A stretch of 64,000 nt of DNA, from contig OV884056.1 of assembly GCA_930367215.1 (NCBI GenBank), forward strand, positions 85,943,285 to 86,007,284. The letters run 5' to 3'. The notes beneath the pieces were generated by a model that saw only the letters and a program-made list of their open reading frames with translations, was not told where the DNA came from and searched no databases. A program made the translations under genes and the position numbers. The DNA is from Pollenia angustigena. Taxonomy: Eukaryota; Arthropoda; Insecta; Diptera; Polleniidae. Positions 33,747 through 43,566 of this stretch are shown one piece after another. The first letter of the stretch is position 1; each line of letters begins with the position of its first letter.

Positions 33747-34647
33747 GGTGGGTTGTCACAAAGCCATAGGACATAAAGCCATATGGCGCCAAGTCCCATT
33801 CCATTGAGACATAAGGGCATATGCCATTAAGTCTCAATATAATGGGACTTAACGCCATAAAGTTTTTCCGTAAATGATTGTATTTCCCCCTTTTTCATGT
33901 AGAAAATGCTTTGTTGTTTCATGTCGCCCTGTTTTATGTCAAAAATGGCGGTATGAACTTAGTCCCCAATGAATTAACTCCCCAAACCCAAAATGAACTA
34001 AGCCCCTAAATTTGGGGACGTCGTTCATTTATGGAAAAAACCCGAAAAAGCTACGCTAACTAGAGCTTCTCTGCATAGCCGGCCTTCGGCCGTACGCAAT
34101 GATTTTCTCCTCTATGGTATAACAAAGACGCTAACTAAAGCTTCTCTGCATAGCCGGCCTTCGGCCGGGCGCAAGGATTTTCTCCTCTATGGTATAACAA
34201 ACACCGGCTTCGCTAACTAAAGCTTCTCTGCGTAAACGGCCTTCGTTGGGAAACAAGACAGATTTTAGAAGCTTTACTTAGCGAAATCGGTACTTATTAT
34301 ACCATAAAGGAGAAAATTCTTGCGTCCGCCAAAAGGCCGGCTATACAGAGAAGCTTTAGTAAGCGAAGCCGGTGTTTGTTATACCATGGAGGAGAAAATC
34401 CTTGCGCCCGGCCGAAGGCCGGCTATACAGCGAAGCTTTAGTTAGCGAAGCAGGTCTTTGTTATATCATATAAGCATTTGTAACGCAACACATCAAATGG
34501 GACATAACACCATAATGGCTTTATGTCCCATTCCACCAAAATTGATATGAGACTTAAGGCCATATCAAAATTATGGCTTTATGTCCGTTTGGATTGAGAC
34601 ATAAAGCCATTATGGCTTTATGTCCAATGGCTTTGTGACACCCCACC
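33747..34647. mobile_element. TIR element V with palindromic core
   Basis: Inverted ends GGTGGGTTGTCACAAAGCCA and the complement (GGCTTTGTGACACCCCACC) are flanked by CTAAAGAA (33739-33746) and CTAAAAAA (34648-34655), seven of eight matching. The outer region repeats ACATAAAGCCAT(A/T) in both orientations. The core (34034-34475) is the GGCCGAAGGCCGGC unit. No ORF; 8-bp duplications fit hAT or P-type elements. Confidence 0.72.
34034..34475. repeat. Palindromic array of the 82-bp GGCCGAAGGCCGGC unit
   Basis: About three units read leftward (AGCTTCTCTGCATAGCCGGC, TTTTCTCCTCTATGGTATAA) and then about three read rightward (ACCATAAAGGAGAAAATTCT, GCCGAAGGCCGGCTATACAG), meeting near 34240-34260. The same unit forms a head-to-tail array at 25821-26145. 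Confidence 0.8.
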
Positions 34648-34923
34648 CTAAAAAAAAACACTTAATTGACAACATGCTTTTGTAAGTTGTTGTTGTTGTT
34701 TTTATTTTGTTTTTCTTAACCTACTTAACAACTACAATTAATGTTGAGAGAATTTCAACTAATTGTAGTGGGCAATGTAAGATGAGATAAACCCACTGTT
34801 TATTGTTGATGTGTTTTGTTTAAACTTTGATATTGTTACAAGTAGAACTGTTGCTTATAAGTCTTATACGTTTAACAGTTTAATTTTGTTTAATATCTTT
34901 AGTTTTCCTTAAATCTTTATGGA

Positions 34924-35066
34924 TGAAGTTTCCTGATGATCTGGCCTAAGCACCCAGTGAAATGCGCATAGGAATAGCTTATCCCATCAACAATAAATTT
35001 CAAGTGTTTTTATCAAGAATAAAAACTGGGAATTAAGCACGAATAACAAAATCTTTTGAAATTATT
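34924..35066 (+). repeat. Direct duplication, right copy
   Basis: Same block as 33539-33690, about 1.39 kb away in direct orientation. Differences include AGCAACCAGTG versus AGCACCCAGTG. Confidence 0.8.
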
Positions 35067-35069
35067 ATT

Positions 35070-35930
35070 TTAAAACTATTGATGCTTAAAGAGTTCTTAA
35101 AACCTTTTTGAGTTATAAATCTGAATTATAATCCAAAACGTTTGCACTTTACTCTTAAAATGTCTCCAAAATAACAGAAAAATAAATAAAAATTGGAAAT
35201 GCTGTCGTAGTTTGTAACACATTTTGGACTATATTACATGATCTCCAATAAACTGGCTGGCCATGTGTTTTTATTTTTTTTTTTTTTTTGCTATTGTTGT
35301 TGTTTGGTTACTTAAGAAGATTTCGATACTTCCAACCACCGGAATTTTAATAACGAATTACGCAGTTGTTCAAACAACTTGATTAAACCACATTTCATCA
35401 ATGCACAACAAGTGTGTTGATTGAAGATTGAAGTTGGTTGGTAGTTAGTTTGTTCGTTGTTACCAGTAGCTGATTGATTTTTGTTTTTGTTCAAATGTAT
35501 ATCTTTGGAATGGGAATTGTGGGACTTTTTTCTTTTTTGCTTCTTCTCTTACTTAACGTTTTCTATCCCCTGGAGTTTTATCATGACATAAATCAACCTT
35601 TTTTTAAGCTTGTGCCGGTTGCAACTGATTGATGATGGATGGATGGACTTGAAAATACATAATTATGATTCACATTGATAATTAAGTTTTTCGATTTTAA
35701 ATAATATTTAATGATTAAGTAATAAATACTCGTAGATAAGATTTAATTATTGTATGAATAACCTTAAAAGGTTATTTGGCTCTTTGCCAATGAAATGCAG
35801 TTGACCAGATGATGTTTTTGTTAATTGTCGTTTCATATAACTTTACAGTGGACGCTTTATTAAGTTGGACAGAGAGAAACTGTATTTTTTTACTAGATAC
35901 TTTAACTTGATTTGTGGAAGAGTAAATGGA
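35070..35930. other. No gene seen
   Basis: A/T-rich with TTGTTG and ATGGATGGATGGA short repeats; no open frame of interest. Confidence 0.5.
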
Positions 35931-35939
35931 AACTTAAAC

Positions 35940-36388
35940 ACTTTCTTAAAAATAAAATAGTAAAATTTTACAAAACTTTTGTAAAAAAGTGATTTTGGCA
36001 ATATTGTTTATACAAAATTTCCTTTTCTTCGACTTATTTAAAATTTTGCCAAATACCATAAAAAATTTTTATTTTTCTATAAAATAGTGATATTTTCAAT
36101 AAATGTCGTACTATAAAATAGTGAAATTTACACAAAGTTTCCTTTAAAAAAATAAAATTTTCACAAAAATTCCTATAAAATAGAGAAATTTTTTCAAAAA
36201 TTTCCTATAAAAAGTATGATTTTCACAAAATTTCCCATAAAATAGTAAAATTTTCACATAATTTCCTATAAAATAGAATTTTTTTTGTTCATAACTTCCT
36301 ATAAAATATGGAAATTTTTCAGACTTTTATAAACAAAAAACATTTTTTTTACAAAATTTCCTATAAAAAAGTGATATTCTTACAAAAT
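35940..36388. repeat. Degenerate minisatellite of about 30-36 bp units
   Basis: The phrase TTTCCTATAAAATAGTGAAA with TTTTCACAAAAT, in many variants, repeats roughly a dozen times. Unit length varies and the right edge abuts the mariner remnant. Confidence 0.7.
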
Positions 36389-36960
36389 TTCTTATCTTGT
36401 CAGTCCAATTTCGCAACACTTTTTCAAGTGTAGCCGGTCTTGTTTCGTCAATAGTGTGTCTAATGTTGGCTTCTAAATGATCAATCGCTGCTGGTTTACC
36501 AGCATAGATCAGAGATTTGACGTATCCCCACAAAAAGTAGTCCTATGGTGTTAAATCACACTAACGGAGTGAGCAAGGTCCATTTCTTCTGATAATTCGG
36601 TTACCAAACGTTTGGCTCAACAAAGTGTTGGTTTAACGCGCGTATGTCATGCTACGCTGTCTTGTTAGAAAGATTTCTCATCCAAATGATTTGCAATGGC
36701 ATGAGGATTTAGAAATCACAAATTATTTACCTGTAGCTTTCGCAATTCACTGAAATGTTGGAACCGGTTTCAATTTTAGAAACAAATTTGCTGATAAAGC
36801 CTTCGTCATATAAACTGCACCAAACTGCTATTTTTTTCGAGATGTAATAGAGTCTTAACATTCTCACGAGAATGGTGTTCTCTCCAAAAACGAAAATTCT
36901 GCGTTCACATGCCCGTTAAACTGGAAATGAGCCTCATTCCTAAAGATGATTTTTTTTTTG
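36389..36960 (-). pseudogene. mariner-type transposase remnant
   Basis: The minus-strand frame starting at 36533 reads MWGYVKSLIYAGKPAAIDHL, then ANIRHTIDETRPATLEKVLR and NWTDKI, the C-terminal part following the third catalytic Asp of fly mariner-type transposases. Upstream (36540-36960, minus) includes a NEAHFQF-like segment in another frame, with stops and shifts. It is a different subfamily from the DD41D element and closer to the C-terminus of the short ORF at 137-412. Confidence 0.7.
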
Positions 36961-37014
36961 TTAGGACCTGCACTAAGGGGATGACCACTACTAATGCTTT
37001 GCATTGTGTTGAAA

Positions 37015-37510
37015 CTAGAAAAAAAGGTTATTGGAAGGAGGGTAGAGGGAATAGTGCTTGTGAACAGTTGACTTGAAGTTATTCATGTTGAAGGTGAGAA
37101 TGAAGATTTCAGCAGGAAGGTTATTCCACATACGAACAGTCCGGCCATAAAACGAATTTTCCCTGTAACACGTTGTACGATTTACGGGCCAATCGACCAC
37201 AAAAGTATGGGTTCTTCAAGAAAAACGTGTATTACAAACAAACGTATGGGTTTCGAGAACCAGATCCCTAATTTCATTCGAACACATCCCATTGAAGTAA
37301 CGATTAAACATGCAAATACAAACGTTGTTCTGGTGTTAGTCTTTGCAAGGTAACACTTCATTAGTATGACAGCTAGTTTTACAGTTATCCATATCGGAAG
37401 TTATACATGTTTAATTTTCTAAAAGAGAACTTCTGAACTCAATGTGGTATCTTGCAAGCACCCATATCAACTCATTCTCGCTCACCCTGTGCACTGTTTC
37501 GAGTTCAATC
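37015..37510 (-). pseudogene. Non-LTR retrotransposon 3' coding remnant
   Basis: The minus-strand reading at 37200-37015 gives NRTTCYRENSFYGRTVRMW, NNLPAEIF and FKSTVHKHYS, the typical C-terminus of jockey/CR1-type reverse transcriptase ORFs (FxRTVRLWNxLP..). Preceding sequence (to about 37400) contains FNRYFNGMCSNEIRDLV in another frame. Stops and shifts make it nonfunctional. Confidence 0.72.
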
Positions 37511-38438
37511 CCTGAAATAAGTGGTCTTTACATTTAAGGAGTAAAAAACATGGACTTTAATTGTCGTTATTAATAACTTTAAATTTATAGCAAATAAGAT
37601 AAAAAAAACATGGTCTTCAATTGGCGTTTTATCAACAACTTAATATTTATAACAATTAAGATAGAAATAAATAAATTTTTTTCATAATTCTTTACATTTA
37701 ATAATTTAAAGTTTACGAGTATTAATTTTAATATGGTTTTAAGGATTAATAATAAACATTTCGTATGATTCCTCCTCAAACACATCCCGCACACTGCTTA
37801 CAAAAGTAATTACATTTCACAAATTACAAAATTAGAAGCATATTATTTTAATTTTAGACAATGTTTTTGACTTTATGACATTTTACTAAAGGGCATACCT
37901 ATCACCTCAACCCTTTTACACATTTGACACAGTATGATACAAGACATTCCAATCCACCTAACATCTTTTGCTTGTTTCTGTTCACGCAACACATATACTT
38001 AAACATTCACTTAACTTCATCATCATCCTCAGATTTATGGGTGTAACTAAAAACAAAAAAGTTCGCTTTGCCTTGTCTAATGCCGCTCACAATCAAACAA
38101 ACAACAAACACTTGTGTCTAATACAAATTAAATTGCGCTTTTGTAAAAATGTTGTCTTAAAAAGAAACAAAAAAATTAAAAAGTGTTTAAAATCCTTTGT
38201 TTTGTTTTCTTTATACGCTCATCTTCTACACTGTCACTCTCTTTCTTCACTCTGTTTTGCTCTGTATGTGTGTGTGTTTTATTTGAACCTCTATTGATTC
38301 TGTCATTATCCAACACTACGGCGAAAACTATATGAAACACAAAAACGTGTAAATTACCGCCAAAATAAAAAAAAAATTCCCCTCAACCCTGCTGCCTGCC
38401 CAATGTGTGAAATTACGGTGAATATATTTTCAACACAG
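37511..38438 (+). other. Noncoding, intron sequence upstream of the exon
   Basis: A direct repeat AACATGG(A/T)CTT(C/T)AATTG..CGTT occurs at 37547 and 37608. The final part carries a pyrimidine-rich stretch (CCCCTCAACCCTGCTGCCTG near 38380-38399) and TATTTTCAACACAG before the exon, as expected for the end of an intron. Confidence 0.5.
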
Positions 38439-39380
38439 CAGCCAGCAAATGAGGAGGAAACACAAACGATTCAACCTGTGTCGGAGGAACCCATTAAATA
38501 TGTACATGTTCTTAATCCAGGCGAACGCGAATATCTTTCCCCCAACTTAATCGGAGTGCAAAATATTGCAATGACATTCTTGCCACTCTCCATGAATTTC
38601 ATCAACGTAATCGATGCTTTCAGAGAAATTGTCAATGGGGTACGCTATGAAATCCTACTCAATGCTGTCAACACCGAGGACAACAATGCCGATATTGTGT
38701 GTCGTTTGGTTATATTGGAGAAACCTTGGCTGCGCACCGAATGGGGTGATAAAGTACGAGAATTGCAACATTCCAATTGTACAGCAGATGCTGTGGGAAC
38801 CACCCCTTTGCCTCCCAATGACGTCAATGATAAGTATGTTAGAAGTACCGTGTTTAATGGGGGTTCTCGCAATGAACTCTCCGATGATGATATGAAACGT
38901 TTAGAAGATCAAATATTTTCTTCTGCCATTAGCTACAAACGTATGCCATCGAATAAGTTTATAACACCAACCACAAGTACAAGCACCACTACAACCACAA
39001 CAACCACAGAAAAATCAATTGTTGAAGAGCAGGAACAGCAAGAAACTACTGTCGATGCCACTACTATAGCAACAGATAATATTAACAATAGTGAGCAAGA
39101 GGGTGAGGAATCTTCCACCTTTAATACGGGAAATACAGAACAAACCCCAATTGTAGATGGCAATGAGGATGACCAGGCAGTGGACTCAAATCCAACTGAA
39201 ATAACTTCGTCGACAAAAGCAACAACGACCACAGGTGTACCTGAGCTGAGTGCTGATGAAATGAAATGGTTGGATGACATTTTCTCAATTGGTTCATTAA
39301 ATTTTGAAAATAATTTAAGTTCAGTACAAACAGCCGATAAAGACGATACAAACCCAGATAATCTTCAGCCACAAGAGCAG
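38439..39380 (+). CDS. Internal exon: cystatin-like domain plus Thr/Glu-rich linker of a cathepsin-F-like protease
   Basis: The open frame runs 38403-39416, but the AG at 38437-38438 and the GT at 39381 (CAG|GTAAAC) define a 942-bp exon of 314 codons with phase 0 at both sides. In frame numbering from 38403, residues 45-126 resemble a cystatin: EIVNGVRY (75-82) at the QxVxG loop, with Q replaced by E; PW at 108-109; and cysteines 100 and 126. Then come an acidic/Ser-Thr linker with a Thr run (189-202) and a duplicated motif ELSxDxMKxL (158-167 and 281-290). Cystatin plus low-complexity linker is the arrangement of the N-terminal part of dipteran cathepsin F-type proteins such as Drosophila CG12163; the peptidase exons are not in this window as far as I can see. 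The function of the full protein (secreted or lysosomal cysteine protease with its own inhibitor-like domains) is inference. The shadow frames on the other strand are ignored. Confidence 0.7.
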
Positions 39381-39850
39381 GTAAACTTTTTTTGTACAAA
39401 TTTTTATTCTTTGTAAAATCATTATGAACATAATCATTATTATTTATCATTTCTATTTTCATCAATCAGATAACACAGTGCATTTTCCACATGTTAACGA
39501 GTCGCTATTAATTATAAACGTGACCTAATAAAATAAATCATTGTTGGAAATAAACATTATATACTGTTCTTTAGTGTTTGGTTCGTTAGATATGTGCAAA
39601 ATACAAACGCTAATAGTGTTTGTATTAAGAGTTGGGTTCGTATACACAAACACTAAAAAAATAGATATTGTTCCTGGGTATGTGAGCCGTACGCTTAATA
39701 ATGTTTTATTTATTTTCTGAAATCAGAAATCCGAGTACAAAAAGACAATTCTAAAAGTCCGAAACAAGATTGAGAAATCAAAATTGAAATAAACAATCAT
39801 CAGGATCATGTAGCGGTACTGCTCGGGGTGAGCTTAAGCTTGATCAGTTA
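39381..39850 (+). other. Start of the downstream intron; fragment of element A
   Basis: A canonical donor GTAAAC starts it. About 39560-39715 (TTCTTTAGTGTTTGG, ATACACAAACACTAAAAAAA, GATATTGTTCCTGGGTATG) is the inverted left half of hAT-like element A. Confidence 0.6.
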
Positions 39851-39886
39851 TTCTCCTTCATTCTCCTCTTTTTTGTCAGTTTCACT

Positions 39887-40510
39887 GAGCTTAAAGGCTG
39901 TGCTTTTTTGTATTTTACGATGTCTTCACCTTAGCATATTTCCTGCAATGCACCGTTGCCTCTTTCAGCGTAGTCTCCATTAGTATCACGCATAGGGCCG
40001 AATATTTTGCGTAAAAATTTCCCGTTAAAAATTCTAAGACGCTACTGGTAACTTGCAATAATCGCCCAAGTTTCGCGTTCATATATTGCCGTGGATCTGA
40101 AGATCGTTTTGAAGACGCCTAGTTTACACGATTTTTCGACTAGTTGGGACGTGAGCAAAAAATGCTCTATTTGCTGCAGATATTCTGTCACTTATGGCAT
40201 CCTGCATGCTGTTGTCGTTTTTGAAAATGCGCACAACTATACAAAACCCGATTCACCTTCGAAAAAGGAATCTCCGATTTTAATATTTATATAATAAGCA
40301 TTTTCATGTATTCTGTTTTATTTTCATTTTTGACGATTTTTGCTGATTTTTCCATATTCGTGAATAGTTCTTCACTGTAGCGATAATGTCGTCATAATTT
40401 CATATGGTCATACCCGAAGTATTAAGTAGACTACCTGACCTAGCATGATCTTTAATTGTATACTGAAGCATCAAATTTAACACGACAGTTGAGAGAAACG
40501 CATAACCTGG
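39887..40510 (-). pseudogene. Non-LTR retrotransposon reverse-transcriptase remnant
   Basis: On the minus strand about 40120-39890 reads YERETWAIIASYQ, then RKIFGPMRDTNGDY and GEDIVKYKKAQ, a well-known C-terminal segment of fly endonuclease/reverse-transcriptase proteins. About 40500-40370 reads LLNTSGMTI, a stop, then YDDIIATVK, matching the YxDD region. Stops and missing sequence show decay. It sits in the intron 0.5 kb after the exon, antisense to it. Confidence 0.75.
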
Positions 40511-42020
40511 ATTCTCTAATCTACTACAAAAAGCGACACAGTCGTTTACGACAACGACAACCGTAATAAGACTGATTGCTTATAAATAAGAATTTTTAAA
40601 TATGTACTGAAAATGCACCAAATCGGCCCACTACTTCCCCTGGCACCTATACAAGCGCACTCCCGAATTTGAGGCTTAGTACGATTTTTAATGCTATTTT
40701 GTATTTTAAAATAGAGACGTTACGATTTTCATTGAACTTTGTTAAAAAAATACAACTCTTAGGATGTGTTTTTCAGATGGGGATTAAGTTTGAACTTAGT
40801 TAAACGTTCTCTGCAACTCGGATTTTTCCAGTGAAATGTGATTTTTTTTTTTCTATTATTTCATTAAAGATCCACATTTTAAGCAAGACTGCGCTGTTCC
40901 GGCAACATTTTGTATACAAACTTGGTATTGGCGGCACAAATCAGTTTTCAGATTAACTAAACCTAGTTTAACTGAGATCTCAAAAACCCAGCCTTAAAGT
41001 ATTGAGTAAATAATTTTAAGAATTGAGTACTCATCAAATGTGCAAACACTCTGTACCCAATACTCAATATTTTGCCAGCACTGTTTTAAAACTCTACTGT
41101 GAAACAGCACACTTCGTTCTGTTCTGTTATGAATTTACTGTTTTGTTTCAGTTCAATTGAAATTCTGTGTGTGTTGTTTGTTTTTCGTTCTGGGGCCTAA
41201 TTCTGGCAGTCGTGATCGGGTACTTTCTCTATTCGAAAGCAATTTTATTTCTAATTCTTTCAGTCGATACTAAACGAATCGACTTTTGTTAAAAGCTATA
41301 AAAAAATTTTTTTTTTACGTAAAATACCAATTTTTTAACTTTTACGAAAAGTTTTTTTCACAATTTAAATATTTTTGTTTTTTAAAAAGCTGATTCCTTT
41401 AACAGAAAAAGGATTACACAATTTTTGCTACAGGAAAGAAGGACAGAGAACGCAACCGAAATTAAAAACTAATGAGGCCTTTAGTCAGTCACTATTATCA
41501 CTGTTTTGTTATTTGTCGTTTTGTTGTTGTTATTTTGTTTGTTTTGCAAATTTCTCACAAATTAGTCCCGCGCTGCTCATTATCATTTCTTGTTTAAATA
41601 ATGAACAACAACCAAGAGAAACAACAGCATTAATAAAAAAAAAGTAAATGATAAACAAACGATAGACACTTTGTTTTCTGATACTCTGGTGTAATGCTAC
41701 TCTACTCTCTACTAAGTGCATTTAGGGGAATTTGTCTTTGTGTGTTTTTATAAGTCTATTTAATTTTTTTTCACTCACTTCCTCCTACCCTTCAAAATAC
41801 CAACTGTTATCATAGAAAACGACAAGAACAGAAACAGAGAAAAAAACAATCTCAGCTATTAAAAAAACTCTAATGGTGTTTTCTTTTCTAAAAATAATAA
41901 TGCTTTATAATTGTGTAATATATTTATCAGGTTACACGCACCCTTACAAAATGATACATTTTTTACATCACACAATTTTATAGGAAGGCGAGAGCTTCCA
42001 GAATCCGCTTCAGAGTATTT
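40511..42020. other. No gene seen
   Basis: A/T-rich; short frames such as 41375-41647 lack motifs. A hAT-like tip CCAGCACTG occurs near 41079 without a located partner. Confidence 0.45.
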
Positions 42021-42027
42021 TGGTCTC

Positions 42028-42133
42028 CACCAGTAAACGTTATTTCCTTGGTACTCCACCAGTAAAACGTCTGAGTTATTTATGGTTCTCCACCAGTCAC
42101 ATTGAGTTTTTTTTCTTTGGCTCTACACCAGAA
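42028..42133. repeat. Small CTCCACCAGT tandem repeat
   Basis: (C/T)TCCACCAGT occurs at about 42027, 42054 and 42089, and CTCTACACCAGA at 42121, with GTTATT..GGTACTCC or GAGTTATTTATGG between. It is an imperfect repeat with a spacing of roughly 27-35 bp. Confidence 0.5.
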
Positions 42134-42358
42134 AACACATCAAAACATTGAGGTTAAAAACGATTGCATATAGTTAATGCAGAAACTGTACTCGGTACAG
42201 TTATACGACGCCGAAACACTAACCAATGCGGGGTGACAACGCAAAACGCAACAAAAGCAGACAAACAAAAACGAGCGCGAGCTGCTTCTCCACTCAGAGC
42301 AGTTTTACGAGGGCTACTCTCAAGACTAAGGTGTATTTAGCGTGTTAAATAATGAATG

Positions 42359-43515
42359 CAGGGCTGCCAGATTTGACGATTTGTCGTCATTTTGACGATT
42401 TTTTCTTCCGGAATTAGCAAAGTGATTTTTTTTTAAAGTGGCGATTTTTTTCAGTCTCCAAATTCTTAATAAAACACTAAATTTTCTGACACGTTCCGCT
42501 TAAGGTGGAACGTTTTCTTCTGCTTAGCTTTTACGCTGATATGCCATACCAAAGAAAATGTTGTGTCACAAACAGTAGTGATAGCTTACTTGTTTAATAA
42601 AATCCACAAATTATAAATAAAAATAGATGTAAAAACGCTAGATTGACCAAAAAATAGCTAAATTGCCATTATTAATTAACAATCGCAGCAAACTTCACTA
42701 TTAAACGAGCTGTCAATATCGTATTTTCTAATTGCAAACCGTCGAGGCGCTCTATTCAAAAACTAGAAAACGCGTGCCACTTTTGTTTAGGTCCGGCTGT
42801 AATATGCAAGTCTTAAGAAAATCTTTAAATGATTATTTTCAGAGTACAAAAAAAAAACAATGTTACACTTTGTTTATCTTTCGTCAAACCATCATCAAAT
42901 GAACCTTTTACGACTCTCTGTATAAATCATATTTTCAACAATTACACGGCGAACATATCACGGGTAGTAAGATAAAATCCACATGAGTCTCATAGGATTC
43001 TTGACATGAAAGACTCGTTCGTCTGGGATCACACTATGAAAGTTTTCTTTCAGAAAGTCTAAGTTTATGGGTGAGAGAGGAGAGAAAAAAGCATGTTCTC
43101 TTCCCCTCTCACCAATAAACTCAGACTTTCTGAAAGAAAACTTTCATAGTGTAAGCCCAGACTTAGATAATCTTTACCCGCGTCTTAAACGATTGAGGAA
43201 GCTCCTTTCGATGGCTATTGAAGAATCTCGGTCGTGTTACAGTTTTTCCCGTGTGAGGAATCTTCTACGATTAAAAAATGCGTTCATCGACGATCAAAGA
43301 CGTTCTTCAAGAGACTCGCTGCTAGCTGGGTATGAAGTAATTATGTTTTTGTTTGAATATTTTTTTTTTTACAAAAATCGAACAAAAATTGTGTAAAAAA
43401 ACTAAATTTTAAGTTGTCCGATTTTTTTTTGACGATTTTTCGAAACTTAAAAGACGATTTTTTATATTTTCTGAAGAAATTTACTATTTCTTCAAATATT
43501 TATCTGGCAGCCCTG
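42359..43515 (-). mobile_element. Composite hAT-like element B, copy 2 (complete ends)
   Basis: CAGGGCTGCCAGAT at the left and ATCTGGCAGCCCTG at the right, flanked by AATGAATG (42351-42358) and ATTGAATG (43516-43523), seven of eight matching. It is inverted relative to copy 1 and keeps the sites where copy 1 carries insertions A2 and C. It contains a BB module (about 42490-42787), an E-like module (to 43330) and a nested MITE D. Confidence 0.88.
43021..43162. mobile_element. Foldback MITE D, copy 2, nested in B
   Basis: Arms GTCTGGGATCACACTATGAA and complement, over 60 bp nearly perfect, with a CTCACCAATAAACTC / GAGAGGAGAG loop region. Flanked by TTC (43018-43020) and TTA (43163-43165); the empty copy near 31787 reads CGTTAG, so the duplicated target was TTA. 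TWA targets fit PIF/Harbinger. Confidence 0.85.
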
Positions 43516-43566
43516 ATTGAATGCAAAGTTTTTAATAACACTATGGAACATTTTTGGGATTATTGT

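Noticed and set aside
38645..39465. Antisense and alternate-frame ORFs over the cystatin-like exon
   Set aside because: They are shadows of the real frame; Val/Ser runs are the complement of Thr codons.
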